From NCBI GenBank assembly GCA_905182485.1, contig CAJJBO010000024.1, forward strand, positions 1 to 41,633: a stretch of DNA of 41,633 nt. Direction: 5' to 3'. Source of the stretch: an uncultured Luminiphilus sp. (GTDB taxonomy: Bacteria > Pseudomonadota > Gammaproteobacteria > Pseudomonadales > Halieaceae). This document shows positions 17,818 to 26,724 of the stretch, piece by piece. The notes under the pieces are model-generated. The model made no database searches. It saw only the letters and a list, made by a program, of their open reading frames with translations, and was not told where the DNA came from. Each line of letters starts with the position of its first letter. Position 1 is the stretch's first letter. Made by a program: the position numbers and the translations under genes.

Positions 17818-19245
17818 ATGATGGCCGTCACGCGCATTGCACTGCTCTTCCTCTTAGCGCTACTCCTATCGTGTGGGGATAGCACATCACGATCTGTCGA
17901 TATCGCCATTGAACATGTCACGCTGGTTGACGCGATCAACCCCATCCGAGAGAACCAAACAGTCCTCATCGACGACGGGCGGATTGTCGCCATTGTTAGT
18001 AGCGACACAAAAGAGCGTGTCAGCGCACAAACCACCGTCGATGGCAGCGGTCAGACCCTCATCCCAGGGCTATGGGATTTTCATGTGCACTTTACCTTTG
18101 ATACGCGCTTTACCGACGCGATGGCCGGCTTGTTCCTCTACCACGGAGTGACGAACGTGCGAGATACCGGCGGTCTTTTGAAAGATTTGCTCCCGGTTGT
18201 CGATACCCTGCGCACCCAGGGCGATAACGCGCCGAGCATCTGGTACTCAGGCCCACTGTTGGATGGCGCCGATGTCGTCTACGACGGCGTCAACTTTCCG
18301 GGCCTCGGCATTGCCAACCCGACGCCGGAGGCCGCGCGCGCCAATATCGCGAAGATCCACGCCGCGGGGGCGAGCTTTTTGAAGATCTACGAAATGGTGT
18401 CTCCCGAGGTCTTTGCGGCGATTGTTGATGAGGCGCGTCTCAGGAACTTACCCATTGATGGCCATGTGCCGCTCTCGATGCGAGCCCGTGACGTTGCCCC
18501 ACAGGTGCAATCGCTGGAGCATCTGCGTAACTACGAAATGGACTGCGTCAGCGACCCCGAGATCTGGCTGGCCGCCCGACAACAACAACTCGCCAATACC
18601 GCAAACGAACCGGGCAATGTGTTGCGAACCCGACTGCATGAACTGCAGCGTTTAACCGCCATCAGCAACGAGGATCCGGAGGTTTGTGCTGGGTTGACCA
18701 AGGCGCTCAAAGCCACCATCACCGTGCCCACCCTGCGCATGAATTCGATGGATTTGCATATCCCTTTTATGCGAGGGGATTTTGATCGCGCAATGCAGTT
18801 GATACCACCCAGCGTGCAACAAGAATGGGAGGCCGCTCGCACTGCACTGCTGGCCTCAGAGGAGCTTGTCGATACCACTTTTGCCGAGTGGAGCTTGCGC
18901 CGCACAGGAGAACTCCATGCAGCCGGGGTTCCGATTGCGGCGGGCACTGACACGCCAATCGGTTGGAGCATTCCGGGTTATAGCTTGCACACAGAGCTCG
19001 AGCAGTATGTCGAGGTGGGTATGACGCCTCTAGAAGCCCTGCGCTCGGCAACGGTCGCCCCTGCCGAATACTTTGGGCTCGAAGACGAGATGGGACAATT
19101 GAAAGTGGGTTTTATCGCTGATGCGGTGTTACTAACAGGCAATCCACTCGAAAACATCATCGACACTCGCCGCGTTCAGGCAGTCATTAACCGTGGCGCA
19201 CTGCTGACACGCGCGCAGCTGGATAGCTTGATCACCGAACGCTAA
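17818..19245 (+). CDS. Amidohydrolase-family lipoprotein
   Basis: A 475-residue metal-dependent hydrolase of the imidazolonepropionase/Xaa-Pro-dipeptidase-like amidohydrolase group. It starts with a lipoprotein signal (hydrophobic residues 6-18 and lipobox LLSC, Cys19), so it is lipid-anchored in the envelope. Metal ligands appear in order: His89 and His91 in DFHVHF, Lys in SFLKIYEM, His in IDGHVP and in SLEHL, and Asp in AAGTDTP. The usual C-terminal QLKVGFIADAVLLTGNPLENI is present. It would cleave an amide or ester in the periplasm; the substrate is unknown. It is 52 bp downstream of the GST and directly upstream of tRNA-Val. Confidence 0.9.
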   Translation: MMAVTRIALLFLLALLLSCGDSTSRSVDIAIEHVTLVDAINPIRENQTVLIDDGRIVAIVSSDTKERVSAQTTVDGSGQTLIPGLWDFHVHFTFDTRFTDAMAGLFLYHGVTNVRDTGGLLKDLLPVVDTLRTQGDNAPSIWYSGPLLDGADVVYDGVNFPGLGIANPTPEAARANIAKIHAAGASFLKIYEMVSPEVFAAIVDEARLRNLPIDGHVPLSMRARDVAPQVQSLEHLRNYEMDCVSDPEIWLAARQQQLANTANEPGNVLRTRLHELQRLTAISNEDPEVCAGLTKALKATITVPTLRMNSMDLHIPFMRGDFDRAMQLIPPSVQQEWEAARTALLASEELVDTTFAEWSLRRTGELHAAGVPIAAGTDTPIGWSIPGYSLHTELEQYVEVGMTPLEALRSATVAPAEYFGLEDEMGQLKVGFIADAVLLTGNPLENIIDTRRVQAVINRGALLTRAQLDSLITER

Positions 19246-19326
19246 ATGGCGGCTCACGCGCTGAATCGCCTCTGCCGCTAGTGCTTGAGGGAGCACCTTG
19301 AATGGGCTATCCTCGCGTCCCTCTTA

Positions 19327-19406
<80 letters not shown>

Positions 19407-19476
19407 AACTGCCTGTTTTTATCGATCTTCTTGTTTTTCAAAACCGTGCGTTTTGCAGCATTTCTGTGCGGGTACA

Positions 19477-21060
19477 CTACCGCGGACAGGTAGCGTGCGA
19501 TTGGCTTAGATATTTGACCGAGGCGGCTAAGCGAGCAATTAAAGTATCTGCTGATATATTCGCGTCGGTATGACCGAATACAATTCTGTCCGGTCTGAGT
19601 AACAGAGCTTCACCACCCTTTAAGACAGCAGGGAATTTACCCCGCACAATCTCAAGCGTCGAAACATCAATCATCTGAATATCTAGCGCCTGTAACACCG
19701 AGGTGGTGTCTTCATCGAATGCATGTGGCCCATTGCTGACCAAGGCAAAATGCGGGCCCAATAGCTCATCAAAGCGGATTTCACGGCCCCGGGCGTCACG
19801 TACCACAGGCTGAGGCAGCAGGTACCCGGTGGCACCTTCATTGGATACTTGTTCAGTGAGGACAATGCCAGATCGAATGGGGGGTTGCTCGCGACCTTGG
19901 CCATAACCAGACTTTAGAGAGGTTTGCTTCATTTTCGGTTGCTCGTCGCCCACACGCTCAGCTGCCTCGATAGCGGCCATATGTTGCATGAGGTGGCCCA
20001 TGTCTACAGCCCAAGAAACAAGATCGTGTGTATGGTCATAGCGCTCGGCTTGGTATGTTTCGAGTAATGTCTTAGCGCAGCAGCCGCTCTGTACTAAGCG
20101 AAGTTTCCACGCAAGGTTGATTACGTCGCGCATGCCAGAGTTCATCCCTTGCCCTAAAAAGGGAGGTGTTTGATGGGCGGAATCGCCGGCCAAGAAAATT
20201 CGATCATGTTGCCACTTATCGGCTACTGCTGCGTGAAACTGGTATACCGCTGCGCGCCTTATGCGATAGGTATCCCTCGGCGTCCAGGGATCAAGCAGGC
20301 TGCGAATGGCCTCTCGATTCAGCATTTGCTCGGCAGTTTCTCCAGCATTCAACTGAAACTCCCAGCGGCGATAGGGGTCCTTGGTGGCGATGAAGGTATG
20401 AAGACGATCCGGGTCGCACACCTGTAGCACCTCGTTCGGCAAGGCGTGAGGTTTGATCATCTCAACGTCAACCACAAGCCAATCTTGATCGTAACCCAGG
20501 TCCCGCCATCCGATACCTAGCGCTTTGCGTGTCAGGCTACTCGCCCCATCGCAAGCCACTAGATAGTGGGCGCGCAGTGAAATTTCGCCGTCTTGTCCTA
20601 TCGCTTGAATCCCGACTAGCTCTTGGTCTATGCAGAACCGAGTCATTTCATAACCAATATAGGCTGTCACGTTAGGATGACGCTGGGCGGTTTCGCGCAG
20701 AAAAGTTTCGAGCTCCGGCTGATCAAACATGTTGGCCGGCTGCCAGCCATTACTGCCAATAGATCTGGCGTTACCGCCAAATAACCACTCTCGTTTTGAA
20801 TTGGCGAAACCTGCACGCTCATCCTGGCGAAGCGGCTGCATCATTCGCTGAACAGTTGCTGCAAGTCCAGCCGGTTGCAGTGCCCGAATGATCTCACCGT
20901 CTAGGTTCACCGCTCTTGGCAGAGTGTATACAGCGCCTTGCTGTTCAACCACGACAACTTTCAACCCAGCCTCGGCGCAAAGAATCGCGCCCAAACTTCC
21001 TACAGGGCCAAGCCCAATAATGGCCACATCAAAGATGGTATTTTGCGCGGCTGAACTCAT
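19477..21060 (-). CDS. FAD-dependent aromatic hydroxylase (MhpA-like)
   Basis: A 527-residue class A flavoprotein monooxygenase, of the group that hydroxylates phenolic acids such as 3-(3-hydroxyphenyl)propionate with NAD(P)H and O2. The FAD motif GLGPVG is at residues 16-21, with VVVEQ at the strand 2 end. The DG motif is ACDGASSLTRKALG. The second FAD motif GDSAHQTPPFLGQGMNSGMRDVINLAWKL is the region best conserved in MhpA-type enzymes. A thioredoxin-like C-terminal part follows. ATG 21058-21060 overlaps the FAH stop (ATGA), so the two genes are translationally coupled. Together with the dioxygenase at 22668 it would make and cleave a catechol. The exact substrate is unknown. Confidence 0.88.
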   Translation of the reverse strand: MSSAAQNTIFDVAIIGLGPVGSLGAILCAEAGLKVVVVEQQGAVYTLPRAVNLDGEIIRALQPAGLAATVQRMMQPLRQDERAGFANSKREWLFGGNARSIGSNGWQPANMFDQPELETFLRETAQRHPNVTAYIGYEMTRFCIDQELVGIQAIGQDGEISLRAHYLVACDGASSLTRKALGIGWRDLGYDQDWLVVDVEMIKPHALPNEVLQVCDPDRLHTFIATKDPYRRWEFQLNAGETAEQMLNREAIRSLLDPWTPRDTYRIRRAAVYQFHAAVADKWQHDRIFLAGDSAHQTPPFLGQGMNSGMRDVINLAWKLRLVQSGCCAKTLLETYQAERYDHTHDLVSWAVDMGHLMQHMAAIEAAERVGDEQPKMKQTSLKSGYGQGREQPPIRSGIVLTEQVSNEGATGYLLPQPVVRDARGREIRFDELLGPHFALVSNGPHAFDEDTTSVLQALDIQMIDVSTLEIVRGKFPAVLKGGEALLLRPDRIVFGHTDANISADTLIARLAASVKYLSQSHATCPR

Positions 21061-21932
21061 TGAATTTTGGCGGTATCAGGCTCTGCGATCACCTCGTTCT
21101 CGATAAATCCAAGGCCGTCAATTTCCACCTTTACTTTATCGCCAAGCTGCAGCGTACCCTGTGGCTGCATGGAAATGCCTACACCACTGGGGGTGCCGGT
21201 GGCGATACATCGCCATGGCTCAAGGTGAAAGCGTGCTCAAAATATCGATAATGTCGTAAGCAGTTAATATGTCAGATCGTCGTACTGGTCTCTTGCCGCA
21301 GCTCACCGTTACGAAGGTGCTGAGCATGAGATTGTGTGGGTCAACTTCGTCTGGGTCACCATGGCCTGGCCCAACGGGTTATGGTATCCCAGGATTTACC
21401 CATGTGAACTTGCTGGCGGATGCGTAGAAACTGCCACTCGCGAACGCTCACATCGTTCAATCACGCAAAGCCTGCAATGACTCTGCTGGCGTCCTCTTTG
21501 CAGACGTCGCCGGCACGCTTTGCCAATCACCACGCCCAGTTCGACCTCCCAATCAGTTTGTCACCATGCGTGGGATTTCAATCGGTGCATAATTTGGGCC
21601 CGTGATGGCTGAGGTTGCCTGTTGGTGAAAGACCACTGGATTTTTGGGATTTCCATATTGCTTTCGTCGGCGTGGGCGCGGTAATTCAGGCCAATAGCTA
21701 ATATCTTCGGTGGCCTTTTCATGGGAGCTTCAATCGTCACATCTGTCGCAAAATAATGCGCCGAAGCGTCTATGTACTTAATTGCCTGCAGCATGGCTGC
21801 ATCGCCTGCCTCTAAAAACTTCAGCATGTCGCTCGGCAAGCTGGAGGCAACCTGCGATAGATCGATTATGTCTTCGCCCCGGAGTAAACCAATGCGCGTC
21901 TGTGATGATTCGGTAAAGGTAATAAGTCTCAT
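21057..21932 (-). CDS. Fumarylacetoacetate-hydrolase-family protein, heavily frameshifted
   Basis: FAH-family hydrolase/isomerase/decarboxylase acting after ring cleavage (compare HpaG, MhpD-like and XylI-like steps). The intact N-terminal 123 codons read MRLITFTESSQTRIGLLRGEDIIDL and PPKILAIGLNYRAHADES. Across several frames the rest can be followed: NPVVFHQQATSAITGPN, VELGVVIGK, REWQFLRIRQQVHMGKSWDT, TYDIIDIL-like, and finally GTPSGVGISMQPQG with GDKVKVEIDGLGFIENEV. At least five indels lie between 21180 and 21660, far more than in any neighbour. ATGA overlaps join it to tetR upstream and the hydroxylase downstream. It may be read error or a genuine pseudogene. Confidence 0.75.
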
Positions 21933-22585
21933 AATGGTTTCCGGATGGATGTGAGTAAGTCGGCGACAACGTCAGCGTGGGCGTCAACGGTTTCTGGGCC
22001 AAGAGGATCCTTGCCCGACAACGCAGCAGCCTCAGCAGCGTTAGAAAATATCAGCGTAGCCGCCCCGGTGAGAACGTAATAGAAGTGATGCGCGTCCATC
22101 TTTGGCGCGGTGCCCAGCTCGGCGGCGCGGCTAAACGCTCGGCATACCTGTTCGTACCATGGTCGAACCGAGCGCTCCAGCAACCACGTCAGGCGCCAGT
22201 CGTGGGCCATGCCCTCTTGGATCATCAGTCGATTGAGTTCGGGGTGTCTGGCGCAAAATTTGACGTAAGATCGGATAAAAAAACGTAATTGTTGCTCTTC
22301 ATCAATCTGTTTCATGTCAGCTAAGGCAGAGCCAAGGTCGCGCTCTGTGGTCGACATCAAATGCTCTGCTGCGGCTTTCCAAAGCGCCTTTTTCGAGCCA
22401 AAGTGGTAATTGATCAAACCCCTTTTAACGCCCGCCACAGTCTCTATACCGCGTGTGGAGGAGGCGTCATAGCCCTGTGTGGAGAACGCAAGCAGGGCTG
22501 AATTTATTAATTTTCGCTTCGTAGCTTGAGCATCTCGCAGCTTGCGCTCGCAGTTTGCTAAGGCGATTTTTTCGTTATTTTGCAT
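21929..22585 (-). CDS. TetR-family regulator of the catabolic island
   Basis: A 218-residue TetR/AcrR repressor. The N-terminal helix-turn-helix spans about residues 24-70: KRKLINSALLAFSTQGYDASSTRG, ETVAGVKRGLINYHFGSKKALW. The ligand domain resembles the TetR_C group with HPELNRLMIQEGM near the middle. It is the first gene of the leftward operon tetR-FAH-hydroxylase, with a 4-bp stop/start overlap to FAH, and is divergent from the dioxygenase gene. This placement suggests that it represses both directions and responds to an aromatic substrate or metabolite. Confidence 0.88.
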   Translation of the reverse strand: MQNNEKIALANCERKLRDAQATKRKLINSALLAFSTQGYDASSTRGIETVAGVKRGLINYHFGSKKALWKAAAEHLMSTTERDLGSALADMKQIDEEQQLRFFIRSYVKFCARHPELNRLMIQEGMAHDWRLTWLLERSVRPWYEQVCRAFSRAAELGTAPKMDAHHFYYVLTGAATLIFSNAAEAAALSGKDPLGPETVDAHADVVADLLTSIRKPL

Positions 22586-22633
22586 AATGTAGACACAATC
22601 GCTCTTGTATTCCCAGTCACCACTTTATATATT

Positions 22634-22651
22634 ACTTGTCGATTGGCAAGT
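22634..22651. promoter_or_regulatory. Candidate TetR operator
   Basis: Interrupted inverted repeat ACTTG-TCGATTGG-CAAGT in the 82-bp spacer between tetR (start 22585) and the dioxygenase start (22668). An AT-rich TTTATATATTA just upstream could be the dioxygenase -10 region. Inference from position and symmetry only. Confidence 0.4.
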
Positions 22652-22667
22652 TAAATGTGGGGAGACT

Positions 22668-23591
22668 ATGGGGGCGATCAAAGATGTTCTCTATGTCAGG
22701 TTTTATGTCACAGATTTACGAGTGCAGCAGCAGTTTCTAGAAGACTTTGGCTTTAAATCTGAAATTGACAATGGCTTGTTGATAGCGCGGGGTACCGATG
22801 GCAGCCCCTATATTTACGTCGCTGAACAATCCAGCGAACCTACCTTTGTAAGCGTCGGCTTCACCGCCGAGTCCGAAACCGAGCTGCGAAACCTTGCGGC
22901 GTTAGACGACGTGCCGGTTGAATCCAACAACATGCCGGGAGGCGGACTTATTGCGCGACTCACCGACCCTAATGGTTTCTCAGTGGAGGTTGTCGCCAAT
23001 GTCACTGATTCACCGTTGCTTACGGTCGCCTGCCGCTCTGGTTTTAACGATGGCGCAGAGAAGCAACGGCTGGGGGAGCGAGTGGCCTTTGCCGCGCCCG
23101 AATGCCTGATTAAACGATTGGGCCATGTGGTACTGATGGTCAATGATTTTAGCGAGACCTTTGAGTGGTATCAGCGAAGATTTGGATTACTGATTTCTGA
23201 CGAGATCGTCATGAACGAAGAGGGAAAAGAACAAACGCTGGGGGCCTTTACCCGCTGCAACAGGGGCGAGAAGTACGTAGATCATCACACGCTATTTTTT
23301 ATCAACGCCGGCGACGCGGATTTCAACCATGCAGCTTTTGAGGTCGCAAACTGGGATGTGTTGATGCAAAACCACTACAAGCTCAAAAAGGCCGGACACC
23401 GGCATTCCTTCGGAGTAGGTAAGCATATTTTGGGCAGCCAAATTTTCGACTATTGGAAAGACCCCGATGGCTTCATGCTTGAGCACTTTACCGACGGTGA
23501 TCTACTGAATGAATCCTTTGGCTCTCATAAACGAGGTCTCGAGGATCTGCTCGGCACACACTGGGGCCCCGACGGCATGCCAGGACAATAG
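22668..23591 (+). CDS. Type I extradiol ring-cleavage dioxygenase (VOC fold)
   Basis: Fe(II)-dependent meta-cleavage dioxygenase of 307 residues (compare BphC-, MhpB- and HpaD-type VOC enzymes). The N-terminal VOC unit starts IKDVLYVRFYVTDLRVQQQFLEDFGF. The catalytic C-terminal unit carries the metal triad His153 (RLGHVVLMV), His221 (DFNHAAFEV) and Glu272 (FMLEHFTDGD), with acid-base Tyr262 in FDYWKDPDG and His246 nearby. An upstream in-frame start exists, but ATG 22668 is preceded by GGGGAG and gives the normal domain edge, so I prefer it. Divergent from tetR and followed 9 bp later by the GST. The catechol cleaved is probably the product of the hydroxylase at 19477. Confidence 0.88.
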   Translation: MGAIKDVLYVRFYVTDLRVQQQFLEDFGFKSEIDNGLLIARGTDGSPYIYVAEQSSEPTFVSVGFTAESETELRNLAALDDVPVESNNMPGGGLIARLTDPNGFSVEVVANVTDSPLLTVACRSGFNDGAEKQRLGERVAFAAPECLIKRLGHVVLMVNDFSETFEWYQRRFGLLISDEIVMNEEGKEQTLGAFTRCNRGEKYVDHHTLFFINAGDADFNHAAFEVANWDVLMQNHYKLKKAGHRHSFGVGKHILGSQIFDYWKDPDGFMLEHFTDGDLLNESFGSHKRGLEDLLGTHWGPDGMPGQ

Positions 23592-23600
23592 GCGGTGCCA

Positions 23601-24611
23601 ATGGATCTAAATGCGTTGATCGGCGGCGTGGCACTGACCATTGGTCTTCTAGGCCTCATGCTTTTTTTGCGAGAACGTGCGCTACGGCAAACCCACGAGG
23701 TGCCGCAGGGGTTACAAGTGCAGATCAGCCTACCTCACAAAGCCCAGTGGACCCTCTATCACAACCCGTTTTCGCTTTGTTCGAAGAAAGTCCGTGTTTG
23801 TTTGGCTGAATATGAGTTGGACTACGACAGCGTCCTCATCGACCTCATAGAAACCGGATCCTATCAAAACATTAGTCGCGAATTCCTAAAGGTCAATCCT
23901 GCCGCTACGGTACCGGTGCTTTTGCACAACGGCCATCCCATATACGAATCCCACGAGCAACTCAGCTATGTGGCCTCATCGGTCAACAACGGCGACTTGC
24001 TGGTGCCTCAAGATGCCCAAGCACGGCAGGTCATGGATATGTGGGTAGAAAAAACCTCACTGCTGGGAGACGACCCTATCGCCTCACCCGAAGCCACAGC
24101 CGGTAATGCAGCGCCCGGTCTGACTATTCCAATTTTTGCATCCATGGTGACGAGGATCCCCGTAACAAAAATCGTGGTGGGACTGCTCTTTCACCGCATT
24201 AAAAAACGGGCGATTTTCTTTTTGCTTATGAAGTTAAGTGGTCTACAGAAAACACTCAAACTGAATCCTGTGGTCGGCATCATTAATCGATCTGCAACGG
24301 CAATGACAGCACATCTGGATGATCTGGAGTTACAACTGGAGCATAGCGGTGGTCCGTGGATATGTGGTGATCAATTCACCCTTGCTGATGTGGGAATGAT
24401 GGTTATTTTCGATCGCCTGCGAGAGGGCGACTGGTTAGACCTGTTGGTGCTTCAGCGGCCCGTGCTTGTCGATTATTGGATGGTGCTTCAGCAACGGCCG
24501 AGTTACCACAGCGGGTGTGTGAGCTTTGCACATCCCAGAGTCACAGAAGCGACGGTTGAGCTGGCCGCGCTCAAGCAGGCCGGTCAATGGCCCTCGGACA
24601 TTCCTCGATAA
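23601..24611 (+). CDS. Membrane-anchored glutathione S-transferase
   Basis: A 336-residue GST with an N-terminal transmembrane segment (ALIGGVALTIGLLGLMLFL, about residues 5-23) and the GST body facing the cytosol. The thioredoxin-like half carries TLYHNPFSLCSKKVRVCLAEYEL, with Ser/Cys at the active-site turn, then VNPAATVPVLLHNGHPIYESHEQLSYV. The helical half ends with GGPWICGDQFTLADVGMMVIFDRL. It is longer than usual GSTs by the anchor and by an insert of about 60 residues near the middle. A GTG at 23595 is an alternative start. It lies in tandem with the dioxygenase, so glutathione-dependent isomerisation or detoxification of a ring-cleavage product is plausible but unproven. Confidence 0.83.
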   Translation: MDLNALIGGVALTIGLLGLMLFLRERALRQTHEVPQGLQVQISLPHKAQWTLYHNPFSLCSKKVRVCLAEYELDYDSVLIDLIETGSYQNISREFLKVNPAATVPVLLHNGHPIYESHEQLSYVASSVNNGDLLVPQDAQARQVMDMWVEKTSLLGDDPIASPEATAGNAAPGLTIPIFASMVTRIPVTKIVVGLLFHRIKKRAIFFLLMKLSGLQKTLKLNPVVGIINRSATAMTAHLDDLELQLEHSGGPWICGDQFTLADVGMMVIFDRLREGDWLDLLVLQRPVLVDYWMVLQQRPSYHSGCVSFAHPRVTEATVELAALKQAGQWPSDIPR

Positions 24612-24623
24612 CGACGTGGCAGA

Positions 24624-26075
24624 CTAATTGCCCCCATGTCGAGTCGCTGCATCGGCCCAAGGTGCTCGAGTCTCTTCACCGCCAAAGGTATCCCACGACT
24701 GGTCTGTGCTGAATTGCACCGACTCGCGCCTAGGCATATGCAAAAGGTTGCTCCGCATGCGCTCAAAGCGCTCGGGGAAATTCTCCTGCACATCAACAAC
24801 TTCACTCGGGTCTGACTCAATATTGTATAGATACCAGGTATCGGATTTCAGCCACTCAGGCGTGATAGGGAGAGATCCCTCGCGCACGATTTTCCAAGGC
24901 CAATCGATCATAGCTTCGCTACCAAAATTGGCCACGACAAAGGGGTGGGGTTTTAGTGGCGAACCCTCCAGCAGCAGGCCCTTGAGACTGCGCCCATCCA
25001 CGTTGGGCACTTCCAATTCCATAAAATCCAACAGCGTGGGAAGCAAGTCAGCAATATGAACAACCTCTGACAGTGGTTCATCCGACTCTAATTTGTTTGG
25101 CCACCAGATAGCGGCTGGCACGCGAATCCCACCCTCAAACACCGAACCTTTCCCCTGTTTGAGAACGCCATTACTGCTGTAGCCGTCGCGCAGGGGTGGA
25201 ATCAGCATCTCGATCAACCAAGGCTTTGGGGACGACCCCCCATTGTCGCTGGCAAAGATGATTACAGTGTCCTTACCCCAAGGCCGCTGCATCAAGCTGT
25301 CGAGTATCTTGCCGACAGCGCTGTCGAGGGATGAAATCATATTCAGTAAGGTGGCACGCCCCTGATGCTCAGCGCTCGGATCTTGGGGTTCTTCGATCGG
25401 TGTATGGATGGCGTTGAATGACACGAAAAGAAATAACGGCTCATCCTCGGCGGAGCGGTTCTCGATCAGGTCTATAGCGGCGTCCTGAATGAGCTGTGTC
25501 GTGTAACCCTCCTCACGAAGAGTCACGCCATCTTTCTGCCAATCCAACCCGCCGGAAAACACATGATCAAAGTAACCGACACCTCCATTAAGGTGGCCAT
25601 AAAACGAATCGAAGCCACGCTGCTGAGGCCAGTAGCCGGTATTGGCGTTGCCCAAATGCCATTTGCCAACCAAGTGCGTTTGGTAACCGGCGCGCTTCAA
25701 GTAGCCAGGCAAAGTTTGCCACTCCAGAGGCAGGCCCTCTTTTGAGTGCCATTGTATGGGCCCGTTGACCCCATGAGTGGTAGAGAACTGACCCGTGAGC
25801 AAGGAGGCACGAGTAGGTGAGCAGGTCGGATTTACATAGAAACGGTCGAGCTCCACTCCATGAGTCGCAATGGCATCTATGTTTGGGGTGACCACTTGCG
25901 GATCGTGATAGCCCACATCGCCCCAGCCAAGGTCATCAGCTAACAAAATAACTATATTGGATTTGGCCTGTCGAAGAAGTTCATTATTTTCTCCATCGGC
26001 GGCAAAGCTTGGAGCACTCAAAAGCGCGGCAGCAAAAGCAAAGAGCCGCGCATAGTGTTGGCGTCGGGGTTCCAT
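24624..26075 (-). CDS. Arylsulfatase (type I, formylglycine-dependent)
   Basis: A 483-residue exported sulfatase that hydrolyses sulfate esters. The signal peptide ends about residue 26 (SAPSFAADG). The calcium-site start is NIVILLADDLGWGDVGYHDP. The activation motif C-x-P-x-R is CSPTRASLLTG (Cys85, Pro87, Arg89), with Cys85 to be converted to formylglycine. Other active-site parts are HLVGKWHLG, FVSFNAIHTPI and FASDNGGSS. The subfamily resembles arylsulfatase B-like/S1 enzymes. The maturase needed for Cys-to-formylglycine is not in the window. It converges with the GST. Its place in the island suggests release of a phenolic from a sulfated aromatic, by inference. Confidence 0.92.
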   Translation of the reverse strand: MEPRRQHYARLFAFAAALLSAPSFAADGENNELLRQAKSNIVILLADDLGWGDVGYHDPQVVTPNIDAIATHGVELDRFYVNPTCSPTRASLLTGQFSTTHGVNGPIQWHSKEGLPLEWQTLPGYLKRAGYQTHLVGKWHLGNANTGYWPQQRGFDSFYGHLNGGVGYFDHVFSGGLDWQKDGVTLREEGYTTQLIQDAAIDLIENRSAEDEPLFLFVSFNAIHTPIEEPQDPSAEHQGRATLLNMISSLDSAVGKILDSLMQRPWGKDTVIIFASDNGGSSPKPWLIEMLIPPLRDGYSSNGVLKQGKGSVFEGGIRVPAAIWWPNKLESDEPLSEVVHIADLLPTLLDFMELEVPNVDGRSLKGLLLEGSPLKPHPFVVANFGSEAMIDWPWKIVREGSLPITPEWLKSDTWYLYNIESDPSEVVDVQENFPERFERMRSNLLHMPRRESVQFSTDQSWDTFGGEETRAPWADAATRHGGN

Positions 26076-26396
26076 GGCACATCCTATTGTTACTGTTTAT
26101 CTGTCTTTGCGACTAAATAGACGCGTCAGCGCTTATCAACCATGCTCTGATCACAGAGAGTAGCTAGAAAATAGATGCAAGACTACGCTGGTGGCTGATA
26201 TTGCGGCACTGTCAGATTTACAGTCAACATAAAGACGCTTCGCCAGAATTTATTATCAGGTGAGTAGGAATCACCGGCCCGTCCTAGAAACCACCATGTA
26301 TCTCAATCAGCCGCCGGAGCGGACCTGGCGCTTGACCCCGACTAGTTCCGAGGCAATTTTCAAAGCATCTACGAGTGTCTTGGTGCGGCCAATCCG

Positions 26397-26447
26397 CCTT
26401 GACATGGTAGAGGTCGGCGGTTCGAATCCGCCTGGTCCTCCCAAATG
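26397..26447 (+). repeat. Attachment-site repeat, right copy (tRNA-Val 3' fragment)
   Basis: Same 51 bp as 19356-19406, covering anticodon loop TTGACAT, T arm and 3' end, with a single change giving CCC rather than CCA-type ending at 26440. The 5' half of the tRNA is absent, so it is not a functional tRNA gene. Confidence 0.85.
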
Positions 26448-26452
26448 ACAAA

Positions 26453-26476
26453 CCCTCGCCATCGGCGGGGGTTTTT
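26453..26476 (+). terminator. Rho-independent terminator after the tRNA fragment
   Basis: Stem CCCTCGCC/GGCGGGGG (one T-G pair) with a short ATC loop, followed by TTTTT. It lies 6 bp beyond the tRNA-Val fragment and may be the original terminator of the tRNA-Val gene. Confidence 0.8.
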
Positions 26477-26519
26477 CGTTTGGAGGTATCGCTGGCTCGA
26501 AGCGCCGAAGGCGGTCGAC

Positions 26520-26603
26520 AAATCACGACCCAAGGAGTGATTTGCATGGAGTCGCTTGCGACGACGCCCTGAAGGGGTCAAAACGCGAAAGTATTCGCGT
26601 TTT
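26520..26603. repeat. Two palindromes between attachment-site copies
   Basis: AAATCAC/GTGATTT arms at 26520-26526 and 26537-26543, then a perfect ten-base inverted repeat AAAACGCGAA/TTCGCGTTTT (26580-26589 and 26594-26603, loop AGTA). The second could be a terminator or a recombination-protein site next to the degraded copy at 26608. Confidence 0.6.
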
Positions 26604-26607
26604 GATT

Positions 26608-26630
26608 AATCCGCCTAGTCCTATCAAAAT
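26608..26630 (+). repeat. Degraded third copy of the tRNA-Val 3' end
   Basis: AATCCGCCTAGTCCTATCAAA matches the tRNA-Val end AATCCGCCTGGTCCTACCAAA with two substitutions. It suggests an older integration scar or a tandem element edge. Confidence 0.5.
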
Positions 26631-26724
26631 AGACTAGCTCCACTGATTCTCGACAATCGAACCAACCACGGTCGCAAACGCGGGGAGAAAAGCTAAAGCG
26701 GGGCAGAAAAGTGGTGCCATAAAC

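Noticed and set aside
26284..26581. Leftward open frames over the tRNA-Val fragment (RTRRIRTADLYHV-type protein)
   Set aside because: This is the well-known false protein produced by translating a tRNA 3' end; the DNA is explained by the repeat.
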